Source: Zygnema cylindricum
Taxonomy: Eukaryota > Streptophyta > Zygnematophyceae > Zygnematales > Zygnemataceae
Length of the DNA stretch: 64,000 nt
Assembly (NCBI GenBank): GCA_037447655.1
Contig: JBBHKE010001697.1
Coordinates: 1 to 64,000 of the forward strand
Direction of reading: 5' to 3'
Shown here: positions 45,030 through 56,642 of the stretch, piece by piece
How positions within the stretch are numbered: the first letter of the stretch is position 1
Layout: every line of letters starts with the position of its first letter
The notes under the pieces: generated by a model
What the model was told of the DNA's origin: nothing
The model's database searches: none
Seen by the model: only the letters and a program-made list of their open reading frames with translations
Position numbers and translations under genes: made by a program

Positions 45030-48000
45030 CTAGTAGGGCTTCTCCCCATCATAGTTTCCAGGAGGATCATATTGACATACCCAAATATAAATACTATCCG
45101 TGACACTACAGGTTGATCTCGCACATCCGACCCGTTTGCTATCCCTCCACACAATCTGCAAAACAAGATAGTAGCAAACACTTTCTAGTTTAGTGCAAGC
45201 CCATTAATTTTGCGTAATTTTAGCATTTGAAAGCTTTGTTGGAATGGTTGTTTAACATGAACAGTCAACGAAGTCGCAAGATTTTTAGGGTTGAAAGAAC
45301 ATGATCAGGAACAATTTTCACATGTATGCCATGCGATTGTTTCGTGTTGATACAAAGTAATTAATTGAACCGAGGGAGAAAGAGAACGAGAGAGAGAGAA
45401 CAGCTCCCCCTCTCTCCTTTTCCATAAGAAAGAACACTAAAAGAGAATGGGAGGGAGAGAAAAACCTGTGTGTAGTGACCACACGCTTCACCGGAAGCGC
45501 ATGTGTTAGAACTGTAGTCATAATAAGCCTTCTCGTCTACCCAAGAACCAACCGCCATTGCGCATGTTGGCACGGCTCCCCAAATTTTGTACAAGTTTTC
45601 TCCAAATGGAACACCAGAATGATAAAACCCACAAGAATCATCTCATAACTTATTTGCCCACCGTAAAGCAGACGCAACCACTGCAATAATGACAAATTGG
45701 GCAAGGTTAAGTGGTTGGCAATATTTCTTGTGGGAAGCATGGTATGGACATCTTTTGAATGGTGTGGACATGAAAGCAGAAAGTATCACAATTACAGATG
45801 GTTCAACAATGTCCCGAAATTTTTCTCAATATGGCCAAATGTCAATTAGATTCCAGTCATCGTTCGACTCACATGGTAAAGACAACAAAAAAGCAAATGC
45901 GGATGGTCACACACAAAAAATCCGTACAACTCTTATCGCTTATTAATGAAAATAAGCTTGATGTTATACGAAAGCATACAAGTATTGAGTTGCAAATAAG
46001 CTAAATGTCATAGAAGCATTTTTGCAAAAATTATGGGAGCTCAATGACATACTCAAGCATACAACTATTAAGGTACAATTATTAAGGTATAGAGGAGCTA
46101 GTCATAGTTAAGCAATTCAATGTTAAGAAGTAAAAACATTTAGCTCGATGTGATACTAAAGCATACTAATATTGTGCACAAATTTTAGAAACTACACTAC
46201 TTTTACTCACATGTGGTGTTCCATATGAGACCTGAAACTCCGACCGCCGCCCTAGCAGCATTGTGGGGTGCAAGACACCCCAAATCTGTATTACTAGGAG
46301 GAGGTCGTAGAGTTCGAGGTGGAGGAGATTGAAGAGCTGGAGGTGTAGGAGATCGTAGAGTTGGAGGTGGAGGAGAAGATCGTAAAGTTGGACGTGAAGG
46401 AGGAGGTCTTAGAGTTGGAGGTGAAGGTGGGCGTTGAGGTGGAGGTAAGGATGGAGTTGTCACAGCTGTTAAGATTAGTCAACAAAAAACATTTGGTATG
46501 GTGAGTGTGAGAATGAAGAACTAGAGAAGAGCCAAGACATAATTTTGTGAGCTATTAGACATGTAGGAACAAGAGGTCACACATTGTGAAAGAGGAAGCA
46601 TTATTTCACCAAATCTTAAAATATACAGGAAAAAGAAAAGCCTAATGCTGTATAATTCTTTTACCAGCAAAATGTGGGTGGACAAATTTCGAGTCTTCCA
46701 CTATTTCGAGTTATTTTTTAACCAAGTCTACATACTGATTATTTTACATGAATAATTTCAGTGCATTTGAACACACATGAGTTACAATAGAATGCCTCTT
46801 AGAAAAAAAAGCATGCCGAGGTCTTGTGCGCAAGGAATGATAAAACAAAGAAATAATATAGCAATGATGCAGTACAATATACCAATGACGTAGAAATGAT
46901 ATCATACAAATGATCTAGCATTGATATATTTTAATATCATTGCTCTTCTTAAGTAGTGTTACACGCTTAACTCCGAATAAAGATTACTTCTAAAAGAAAA
47001 ATAGTGCGAAGATTGATTTAATGTTTATAGCTTTGATTTTTGTCCGAATGACATTGGTAATTATGAACTACAGAGACGATAAAGGTTAATGATTTAGCAA
47101 ATAATATCATTAGCGTTGTTTCGTGTTCAAAGAGTTGACAAAAAAAGGACCGAATTAAAGCAAATAGGCGTTTTAGATTTCTTTGAAAAAAGCAAAATCC
47201 GGTCCGGTAAATGATACTTCAGCAGAAAAAGAGCGGAATTTCTTTTATCACAGGCACAAATAGTACTAATAATAAAACTACCGATTACAATCGCCAATCA
47301 GCAAATACCAAATACCTAATACCTACACCATTATCGATAAAGATGAAAATAACAACAACTAAAAGAATACACAACAACAATAATAACGTTTACATTAACA
47401 AAAACAATTGCATTTAACTTTGTTTTTTTTGCTTCGTGTCTACTACGATGCCCAATATCATGACTTTTATAATTGGCCTCTTCCATTTATGTGTTTTTCC
47501 TTTTTTGGCCTTTCGTGGATAAACTTTCTTTAGTATATTTTCTCAGAATAATTTGGGGAAAAAAAACTCACCCAATTCGCATTCAATCGCATTAATCTTT
47601 GTATATTTTCCAGTAAATTCCCTGGAAGCAAATAGACCAGAAAAAAACATATATAACTATTAAAAAACAGATTAAACCCGAGGAATCGAGTTTTATAAAA
47701 AATAAAATTCAGCAACGTTGCATTCAACAAGATCAAATACAAAAAAAAAAACAACAAGAAACTTACGGATACGAATAAACCGGATAATCGTATTTATTCG
47801 GATTTCCGACATTTCCGGGAACAGTCCAGTATATACCCCATCCGTAGCAATTGACGTCAGTCCAAAAATATACAGCTTTACACATAGAACGGAGTTTCAA
47901 CGAATCTTTTACGTTCCACTCTATTTTCATGGACAGCACATTCGCCTTAAACGGAGATTGGAGATTTTGGCATCCGGGTACGGCTCTTTGTCGTCTAGTG

Positions 48001-48798
48001 GTCCCCTTAAATTGGGGTTTTTGCCAGATTGAGATCCATGTTCCCATTGTTGCAGTTTGCGTGATTTGGTTTCTTGCCGATGAGCCGCCTGGAAAATGTT
48101 GAATAAACCGATTTAAAACGGATATAAACGGGCATAAAGCGAACAAAAAAACGGAAATAAGATAAATCAATACTATGGAAATGGAAAGAAGCGAAGGCGG
48201 AAACAAGTAACGAAGGAAATAAAAGAAATAAAAAACCAAAAACGACACAAAAACAAACAGAAATAGAACAAATAGGAAACGAACGTACAACGAATTAAAA
48301 TGGACATTTAATTAAGCAAAGAAAATTAAAATGATGATAGGAGGTGCTCACTAAAATGACAATACAATTAGTCTTAAATTGAACCGCAAACGACAAAAAC
48401 CACACAACACACATCGAGCATTGGTTGATTAGTTGAAGATTAGTGTGGAAAACAATGTCGACAATAAATGTTGAAATAAAAAGGGCGGGAAAAAAAAACC
48501 ACACGACACCCATAAAGCTTCGTTCTTGAGTCAAAGACTAATGTGGAAAAAATGTCAAAATAGTGTTGAAAATTAAAACTAAAATAAAAAGGAAAGCTGA
48601 GAAAATAAAATAAAATAAAATAATGGAAAGTCGAGGGGGAACCACTGTACCTCGCAACCCTTCAGGTTTCGCTCGAAAAACGACATTCGAAAGAGTCGAA
48701 GTCTCAGGTTCTGCGAGGGCTAGCGGGCAAATAGAGACAAGACACGTGGCGCAAGCTAGCGCAAGGAGAAGGGAACCGGAAAACCCGGGTTTCCCCAT
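45030..48798 (-). CDS. multidomain secreted CAP/PR-1 protein with crystallin-like N-domain (minus copy)
   Basis: Six minus-strand exons with matching phases: 48798-48651, 48088-47767, 47621-47572, 46465-46211, 45680-45466, 45155-45030 (372 codons). Exon 1 encodes MGKPGFSGSLLLALACATCL and onward, a signal peptide cleaved probably after PLALA (residue 29). Exons 2-3 form a domain with TWISIWQKPQFKG, NVLSMKIEW, VYFWTDVNCYGW and EFTGKYTKINAIEC, whose spacing resembles beta-gamma-crystallin motifs (inference). Exon 4 adds a Pro-rich linker (repeats of RPPP/TLRSP), then DLGCLAPHNAARAAVGV. Exons 5-6 complete the CAP domain (GENLYKIWGAVPTC, GHYTQ, YDPPGNYDGEKPY). A TGA at 45645-45643 replaces the Arg codon seen in the plus copy. 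The gene is therefore either a recent pseudogene, a polymorphism or an assembly error. It is probably extracellular. Confidence 0.75.
46211..46465 (-). other. CAP exon 4 with two usable acceptors
   Basis: The long exon starts after CTTAACAG (46466-46467 side), the short one after AATACAG (46285). Both begin with two bases completing a codon, so either splice keeps frame. The short form is exactly 75 nt, the size of the matching plus-copy exon. The 180 nt between encode the Pro-rich linker, but also look like a polypyrimidine tract. Confidence 0.6.
46470..47571 (-). other. intron 3 of minus CAP gene
   Basis: An 1106 bp intron, AT-rich, homologous in patches to 36790-37879. No internal gene seen. 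Confidence 0.6.
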
Positions 48799-48799
48799 G

Positions 48800-49446
48800 A
48801 CTTTTTGTTTTTTCTGGCGAATGCCCGCTGTCTTTTTTTCCTGTGTTTTTTTTTTCTTCTTTTTTTTGTTGGCACTCGCTTTGAAGTTCAAATCGATGGA
48901 CTTCCGCAATTTATGGCCGAAGGAAACAGACGCACGTGTGAGACAAACCGTACGGTCAATCTAAACGTTGATAAGCATAGATGTCCTATACGCATAGATT
49001 CCGTACGAATTGGACACCTTTGTTGATAAGTCAAATAAATTCGAATCGATGGAGCCGAAGGCCATTGGATGCCATGTGAGACAAAGCCCAAGCCCATACA
49101 GAAATGTCGGCTGTGGATTAAAAAAATGGAATCTTAAGGAACGTTCACGATATTCTTTCTGTATAGTACGAAAACTGTACGGACATTTAAGGCGCGAAAC
49201 GCAGTCGTCACATGGTGATATCGCATACTTAATGATTTACGGAATTGCGGCCCTAGTTCGTTTTTAGTGTGGATTTGGCGTGTATGACAGAGGAACAACA
49301 GCGGCAAAATATAATATGCACCAGTGGTGACGTAACGCAATTAAGAAGCTATTCCATGCTGGCGTCCTCTCATTATATGAATTTAATTTATCATTAAATT
49401 CCGTACGATTTTTACTATATTCGTTTTCGAAATGAATAGTGTACTA
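48800..49446. other. upstream region of minus CAP gene
   Basis: Just upstream of the ATG lies an A-rich leader (48825-48890, read on the minus strand). 48985-49025 holds a short inverted repeat (TTGTCCTATACGCATAGATTCCGTACGAA-like arms; the words CTATACGCATAGATT and TTCGTACGG are seen). No promoter motif can be assigned. Confidence 0.35.
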
Positions 49447-49660
49447 CACCGCCAATCATTATTAGCATGTAAGTTTTTTTAGCGTATACGAATAATTAGC
49501 GTGGTTTATGCTAATTGAGAATTTGGAAATTTTCGAAGAAATCGTCATTCTAATTAGGAATTAGGTTTTTTTTTAGATAGTGTGGATAATTCTATTTGAG
49601 AATAAAAGAAAAAAAAAGCGGGACGGAATTAGCGTACACAACGCTAATAACGATTGTGCG
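49447..49660. mobile_element. TA-flanked MITE M3 (214 bp)
   Basis: Ends CACCGCCAATCATTATTAGC and GCTAATAACGATTGTGCG, flanked by TA (49445-49446, 49661-49662). Short version of M1. Confidence 0.75.
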
Positions 49661-49805
49661 TACTGCACTTGATCCTGAAAATACTTTTAGCGCGGCATGA
49701 CTTACGGAGAGCGTTAAATTTTGTACCATTTTTTGCCACCGATTTTATTTCGTGTTAACGTGGAGGCCCGACGGTCTGTAGATAAAAATAAAAAAACAAT
49801 CTGTA

Positions 49806-50303
49806 CACCGCGAATCGTAATTAGAGTAATGAAAAAATTAGAGTACAAAAACTAAAAAAGAAATTAGAGTAATGAACGCTAATTTATGTGATAGAGATGT
49901 TTCAACTATGAAGGTTACTCTAATTTATTAAAGTACTCTAATTTGGCACGCTAATATCCTCACCTGTAAAAAAGGTGTTCGTACAGAATTTGGCAAAACG
50001 TACAGTTTATCGTCACTAAACGTTTGCAATACGTGGTTTGTTAAAACGTAGTTACATGATAACGGCCTGTATTAAATCATTATTTGTACTTTTTTACTTA
50101 ATAAAGTACAATTTTGCACGGTCGGAGGTCTTCCGTACTCCACACTATTTAAAACGAACCTATATTAGAATTAAAAACGCTAATTAAACTTTACCTTAAA
50201 TAGAATAATGAAAAATTAGAATCATTTACTCTATTTCATGTGATAGAGTCGAAATTTTGAGCGACCGAATTAGAGTAATTTACTCTAATTACGATTCACG
50301 GTG
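49806..50303. mobile_element. TA-flanked MITE M4 (498 bp)
   Basis: Ends CACCGCGAATCGTAATTAGA and TCTAATTACGATTCACGGTG; TA at 49804-49805 on the left, AA on the right. Related to M2, including GAACGCTAATT and TTTGCACGGTC inner words. Confidence 0.75.
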
Positions 50304-52132
50304 AAGTGTGGAGGCTGTTTTTAGCATAGTTTAAAAAGAGGCGTTTTTTTATGGTAGGCCTTTGGTCGGCGCCTTTATCGTAAGTTGTGTTATGGGCTTT
50401 TCATGTGATCTTCTTAGATCGCTACTTTGATCAGCGACCGTCCAATCGTCCAAATGTGATGGTGTAAATAAAAGTTTTTGGTCTGAATGTTTTAAATGGT
50501 CCAATTTTGGTCCAAATGTTTTAAATGGTCCAAATAGGTCCGAATACAATACGGGTCTTAAGGTCATATTGCATGTTTTACATACAATAGGCATATTGTA
50601 TGGGCCTACTTTCAACTACTTTTGAACTATGGTTTGAAACGCATCTTTGACACGTGGCAGCATTGTATTTGCCGAGAATCAGAGCATAGCGCACTAGATG
50701 ACGTCCAGCGGTGAAATTTTGTTTTTTTCCAGTCTTGGCGTAGACCCAATTCAAAGATCTCCACCAAGATTTTGAAAAAAAGAAAAGAGTATGCGAGGAA
50801 CATGTCGCAATAAAAACTAGCGTTAGAGGCGCTAAAAACAAAAAAAAAAATCGATTAAAAAAAAAGGTGCATGAGACAGCTTTCTAAACAGATGAGTAAA
50901 CGACAAGAATCACCAGGTTTTTGGGTTGAGCACTAAAGTTTGAGAAATCATACGAAAAGCTTATTCGATGGTGACTGGCAGCTCCACGATTTGCATATCT
51001 TTTTAGTATGATTTACGTATCTTTTTAGAGATAATATTAAATCAATGCCTTTGTACACGGGCATGGACCTTGCCTTTGTTTCATCAAAACGTCCAAGTAC
51101 AGTACTATTATACTAATCAAGATGTCCGTACGGACATTTCTAGACACGACCTGAGACAACAAAAGGTTGACACAAAATCTAGCAAAGAATTAACGGCACC
51201 AGATCGTCCAGCTTACCCGTCACACCGTGTCCTGTTTGTCGTGCTCGGTACACGCGCATAGACCGCGTCATCGGACGGTCACGATCGAAGGATAGACGGC
51301 TGAAGACTCAATGTAGGTGGCGGCTTTGTGTACATTCATTGACAGGTTTGAGTAACCAAGATCTAGGTTGGAGTAACGTAGATCAAACGTCAAAAGTGAA
51401 TGCAAAGAGATCGATGAGGTCGGACAAAGTTATGCGATTGATGACGTTTGTCGTGGGACAAAGTCACCCATAGATGTCGTATGCGCATAAAACGCACGCA
51501 GTAAACTAACGATTTCTACGTACAGTGCGCATAAAACAATTTCAAATTATATAACATTCGTGCTAAAATTTGTACCTTACTTATCACTCATACAGTTTTT
51601 GTACAAATTCGTACATTGTCCATATATGTCAAAACACTTTCAAGTTATTTTAGTGTTTTAGTGGATTTTTATGGTTTTTAGGGTAGATTTTGGTACATTC
51701 TGTCTATTTAATTTCAACTATTTTATATTTTTCGTACATTTACATACAATATCGTTTGGACACCAAGTGGAACGACCGTCAAGTATGCCCATCATTTTAT
51801 TTTCTCGCATGGAAAACATTGACGGCATTCGCGACAACCGTTCGACCGAAAACAAGACCAATTTTTTTTGAGAAAGAACTCTCGGCAATTGCGATATGTA
51901 ATCTTGGCCGTCCGTTTTCATATTTTCACACGGTATCGCAAATTTTGGACGCAAAGAGATTCACTCGCGCTCATCCTTCTTCTTGCAAAAATATGGTACA
52001 AGCCAACTATTTAATATTATGGACCAATCACATGCAAGTGTAGTTCTCAAGAAGTGTAAGGCAATAATACGAGCAAATCGGGTAAGGGTTAGTCGCACTT
52101 TTAGAGGGTATGACCGCACGGAAAATTTGGAG
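50304..52132. other. intergenic, no supported gene
   Basis: 50440-50540 has GGTCCAAATG/TTTTAAATGG repeats. The rest is AT-rich with GTAC words. Open frames on both strands near 51700-52040 lack recognisable domains. Confidence 0.5.
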
Positions 52133-52135
52133 TAA

Positions 52136-52894
52136 GGGTATGGCCCCATGTGGGTAAGTTCGGGTTTTTTTTCTGTCGTTTTCCTTTCAAACTTTTTGCC
52201 GTACTGCCTAAGTTGCGACCGTACAAAAAAATCGCAAATTTGTAGAGTACAATTTGCATCATTCTTGAAGTTAGGATGTACAAAAAGTTGTCGTCTTGTG
52301 TTTTCTCGAACCAGTGTCACGTCATCTTCAAACTTATCATAAAACACATCGGCAATGTGTTTTAAGCTAAGTAAATCTGTATACACCAATAGGAAAATAT
52401 GTTCCCATGTGTGAAAAGTTTTCAAAATTTTTTGATGGTTGAAAAAAAGTACAAAGTTGTTCGCTTTTGTCCGCATACACCTTGTATGGCTATTTTTTTC
52501 AGGGGTCTCGATGTTGTAGTGTCATTTCAACATTTCACGCAAAGTTGAAAAATCTGCGAAGGTGAAAAATTTGCAAAGTCATGGCGGCCGGACAGGCGAG
52601 GTTTAAGCAAAGGCATGTCGTACAGCCACGGCTGCAAGGCTGTACGTCTACGATGTCACGCAATGACATGCGACATACCAAATCGTTTCAAAAATTACGA
52701 TGTGTCTTGCGACGCTTCAAAAAGTTTTGAAAAAATACAGTGCGGCAAGACAGATTGTACACGGTGACAGCCGTCACGGGTATTATTGACGTATACAGTT
52801 GTCACAAACTTAAGTAGCATTCTCGAGTAAACACATAGAGACACCTGAAATCCAAAGTAAGTTCGCTAAGTTACAACTACATGGGGCCGTACCC
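52136..52894. mobile_element. TAA-flanked MITE H3 (759 bp), Harbinger-like
   Basis: Left end GGGTATGGCCCCATGT; right end, reversed, GGGTACGGCCCCATGT (15 of 16 identical). Flanked by TAA (52133-52135 and 52895-52897). A 3-bp TAA/TTA duplication is typical of PIF/Harbinger. The left inner part (TTTTTTTCTGTCGTTTTCC) is shared with the right part of 61865-62840. No transposase. Confidence 0.75.
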
Positions 52895-52897
52895 TAA

Positions 52898-53805
52898 GGG
52901 TACTTTCGCATGTAATCGAAACTTAGTCTTGTTTCTTTGTTTTTTAGCGATTATTCTCCGTACAACATTCAAAGCAATCGTATGTAATGAAATAAAATCG
53001 TAACTTTAGATTGTGACGGATGTAGACGTGGGTGTAATTTGTGACGATTGTAAACGCGTACTAAACTCGCGAAAATTGATGACGTTTACAAAATAGAGAC
53101 GGTTGTAGACGTCTAGCTACTTTTGACCTTGTAGATGTTTAGGGTTCGTGACATTTTGACGTCACGCGTACTCATGATAGCGTCGACGTCACAAATTCCA
53201 AAACATTCCGCCATGGTTTCCCGATTTTGTTTTTTTGTCCGTTCTCACTCTACTTCCCACCAAAATAAGCTAAAAGACAGCCAAAAGAAATATTTTTTAT
53301 AGAGCTTTCATTTGATACCTTTCTTGCCTTTTTTCATTGCAAGAATTGTGAGATAGACGCGTTAGTGGGAGAAAAAGAGAGAGAGAGAGGCGCTTTCACG
53401 GACTTCGCTTTTGTGAAATGGCGTCCGTTGGTCGAAACTCCCTCGGCCCTTTTACTGAAAAAAGCGCACGGAAAAAAGTCAAACACAGGCTGGAAACGTG
53501 CGGTGGGTTTTTTTTTTGGTACTTCATGCTCAAAAATTGTAAAAAACTTCAGGCACGTGCGAGAGCATCTGCCTATTGGTTTACCTCGTGGAACTTTATT
53601 TAAAATCACCTTGCGAGGTGATTTTATATAAAGTTTGAAGATGAGCTGATGACAAACTGCAGTACATTTAAAGTTGTAAGGTAACGCAACTTGTACGGTG
53701 TCAATTTCATTTTTTTGGTACGGCTGCTGATTTTCTCGTTTTTTTCCAAGTTATGGAGGAAAACGACAGAAAATAACTGTAACTTTAGCACATGCGAAAG
53801 TACCC
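52898..53805. mobile_element. TAA-flanked MITE H1 (908 bp), Harbinger-like
   Basis: Left end GGGTACTTTCGCATGT; right end, reversed, the same 16 bases. TAA on both sides (52895-52897, 53806-53808); the left TAA is shared with H3. The interior (GGTTGTAGACGTC, TTGTAGATGTTTAGGGTT, TTTCCCGATTT) matches H2 at 61865-62840. Confidence 0.85.
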
Positions 53806-53808
53806 TAA

Positions 53809-55254
53809 GGGTCGCCCAATTTGGAAATGTGGATGTCGCGAAGAGAAGATTTTCACGGCCGACTGAACTAACTGCTCACTCGAAAAAAGTGACGGCCGTT
53901 TAGCTTAGTCGGTAGAAATGTGACGAACATTTTGTGGCCGATTTCGGCAATCTGTAGTTATTACATTTTTGCGTTTTTTCTTAGCTTCGCTGGACAGCTC
54001 CGTATCGAATCATTTCAGATCTGAAGTTAAAGGAGAGCATGAAAATCTGACTGTATTTTATCCTTTACGTATTCCAGCGCCAGAAATCTTTCGAAAATTT
54101 TGATGCGGTCCACTCTGCCAACTAGCAAATCGCCACGAAGGACTTGCGACAGCGTACCAGATCGGCTTCATCCGTACATCACAGATCTTGCCGTACAGTC
54201 ATTGATCAATTGTGGCCGATTTCGGTCGTTGCAGCGTTACCATTTTGTCTTATTTGCGCAGCTAAGCTGGAAGTCCGTATCAAATCTGTACGGATTAGCC
54301 CTCGGTGCACGTCTCAATGGACCAGATAATGGTGAGTGCCGTTCAACAGTAATAATATTTTGTTTTCTTGCGAAATCGAATCTGCCTTCGTCATCCATTA
54401 ACTTAGCATGTGCTACAGAACAGTTTGGCGTCTTGCTCATTTCGACCAGATGCCACGTCATGACAGACAGGTCATCGTCAAACTCCAATTATTACCTCAT
54501 TCACCACCCAAAATTGCAGAACCTCCAAAATTAAAAACTTCTAAAATTTGAAACACCGAAACCCTAAAGTACGAATCTAAAAAACAAAAATCCAAAATTT
54601 GAATCATTCATTTATTTTGCGCTGACTTTGTGGAAAATTTTGTCGGCGTCCATCTTTTTAATTCGACGAACTTCTGGTTGCTTGCCTCAGATTCCACACT
54701 ATAAAATGTTCCGTGATCCGCGGAGAAGGGGAAGGGCGGTCGCGAACAAATGTGGTAGAAATAGTGATAAATACGATGTGTTATCATCATTTTATTTATA
54801 ATACCAGAATAGAAGTGAATATAGTGGTAGATACAATGTGTAACTATCACTTTTTTATAATACCATAATAAAAGTGCATATAGTGATAGATACTGTGTAT
54901 AATTATCATTTTTTTTACAATACCAAAATAGTGGTGGATACAGCGATGGATACTGTGTAATTAACAATTATAATTTTTTGAAAATAATAACATTAGGCTT
55001 GGTTACTTTTGTCGATTTCCAAAAAAACAACGATTAGTTGCGTTACTATTGTTTGGAACATCCACACTAATTATTGATTCAAGGTATTATTCTGCTGAAA
55101 AAAGTCAAAAACATTTTGCCTCTCCCTCTTTACATTTCCCGTCTTTGGACCTACCATCCTTGTCGCTTTCCCTCGTATTTTGTTCCCACTAAATATAGTG
55201 TGGAGTGTGATGGTTTCAGTTTTCAAAACTCTTCTAGTTGTAGTTTTCTGTTTG
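53809..55254. other. intergenic
   Basis: 54755-54970 holds three tandem units of about 60-65 bp (GTGATAGATACTGTGTATAA, ATAATACCA). A related unit lies at the 3' end of the exostosin gene (27975-28015). No supported gene; the frame at 54100-54534 has no recognisable domain. Confidence 0.5.
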
Positions 55255-56165
55255 AGTGGAGGGAGAGAACTACACCATGTATCGCTACAGTACTACGGTA
55301 CAATACACCGTCGATCGTATTTAGCGTGTATGTTTTTTTCGCCACTGAAAACAACTTATCTCTGTACACATTTGTCCAATTTTCAATTTAAGACCGCCAT
55401 TCGTAAGCTGAGAATACAACCTTTCAACCGCAACCGTCAGATCCACAATCTGACATGTACGGAGAAAAGATGTTTTAAGAGACAAAAAAAACATACACGC
55501 TAAATACGATCTACGGTGTAGTGTTAATGTTTTATACCTTTTTTCGCCACTTAAAACATCTTTTCTCCGTACACACTTGTCCGATTTTCATTTTAATATA
55601 GCCAATCGAAAGCTAAGACTCTTACCTTTCAATCGCAACCGTCAGATCTGAAATTTGACAAATGTGTACGAAGAAAAGACGTTTTATGAGGCGAAAACAA
55701 CATTAACACTAATTGCGATTCACGGTGTACATACACTTTTCATTTTTTCCACTTTCTGGTAATATCTTTTAAATTCGAACACCTTTTCAATTTTTTTTTC
55801 TTGTTTTGTTTGTCTTTTCTACCCATTATTCGCAGAATCCCTAAGCACTTCTACAACTAAAAGAGGTAAATGTTTTTTTTGTTTTTTTATTTTTTTCCAC
55901 TTGTTTTTTTGTCTTTTTTCTGTTTACTCTTCAGATTAAAGCTAAACTGATTCACATATTAAACCTGTCATTTTTTGTCAAACTTTTTTTAATTTGGATA
56001 ATTCTATTTGTGCATGAGTTTAATTCTTCCCCATCGATACATTTATTATTCATTTGTAACTTTAAACCCTCAAAAACCTTTGAAAAATCCTGAAAAAACC
56101 TAAAAAGGCCTAGACCTGAAAAACCCTTAAAAAACCCTTATAGTTGATTACTAGTTCTGACTCAT
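55255..56165. repeat. 0.9 kb direct repeat, copy 1
   Basis: Nearly identical to 63089-64000, with only a few substitutions or one-base indels seen. It contains the nested MITEs below and the AAACCCT-like tract. In this copy it ends at GACTCAT (56165); the window ends at the same word in the other copy, so the true repeat length is unknown. Confidence 0.9.
55273..55727. mobile_element. TA-MITE with a second TA-MITE nested in it
   Basis: Inner element 55306-55518 (213 bp): ends CACCGTCGATCGTATTTAGC and GCTAAATACGATCTACGGTG flanked by TA. Outer element starts at 55273 (CACCATGTATCGC) and ends at 55727 (GCGATTCACGGTG, then TA). The inner copy sits at a TA next to the outer left end. Both are foldback-like with TTAAAACATCTTTTCTCCG arms. 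Confidence 0.65.
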
Positions 56166-56296
56166 GGGGTAGAGGAGGAGAGGGAGGAGATGGTGTTGGA
56201 TTGGCACGTGAAGTCGGTCCAATACGGGGTAGAATATGGAATATCCATACTCGAGCTGCCGTAATAAATGGGTACAAACCCGACGGTCTCTACATC

Positions 56297-56361
56297 GAGC
56301 TGGTGGCACAGTGGTAGTGTGTTCGAAGTAAAAGGTCCGAGGATCAAACCCTGGCCGGCTC
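56297..56361 (+). other. tRNA-like cloverleaf in TRIM LTR 1
   Basis: Acceptor arms GAGCTGG (56297-56303) and CCGGCTC (56355-56361) pair over 7 bp (one G-T). D-stem GCAC/GTGT encloses AGTGGTA. T-stem CGAGG/CCTGG (one mismatch) encloses ATCAAAC. The anticodon region is about six bases short, so it is not a functional tRNA. A-box-like and B-box-like words are in place, so RNA polymerase III recognition is conceivable. Confidence 0.7.
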
Positions 56362-56575
56362 AATTTTCCCAAGTGTGGGACATGCTAAATCCCGGATTTA
56401 TAGGAAATCTAATATGGTATCAAAGCCAACAAGATTGCGGATGGTTTGACCGGCTTTCCAGTGAGGGGGGGTGTTGGATTAGCACATGAAGCTGGTACAA
56501 TACAGAGTAGAATAACGAATATCCATACTGGAGCCGGCCGTAATTAATGGGTACGGACCCGCCAGTCTATACATG

Positions 56576-56642
56576 GAGCTGGTGGCACGGAAGTGCGTTT
56601 GAGCTGAAGTGAAAGGTCGCACGTTCGAACCCTGGCCGGCTC
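56576..56642 (+). other. tRNA-like cloverleaf in TRIM LTR 2
   Basis: Same acceptor arms GAGCTGG and CCGGCTC as in LTR 1; T-loop/B-box region ACGTTCGAACCC is closer to a true tRNA than in LTR 1. D-arm slightly altered (GCACGGAAGTGC). Confidence 0.7.

Noticed and set aside
48538-48909. Upstream ATG extending the CAP gene N-terminus
   Set aside because: The extra segment is a poly-Lys run from an A-rich leader; the ATG at 48798 gives a clean signal peptide and correct exon phase.
51961-52476. 171-codon minus-strand frame
   Set aside because: It crosses the left end of a TAA-flanked MITE (52136), has no recognisable domain, and no splice or start context supports it.
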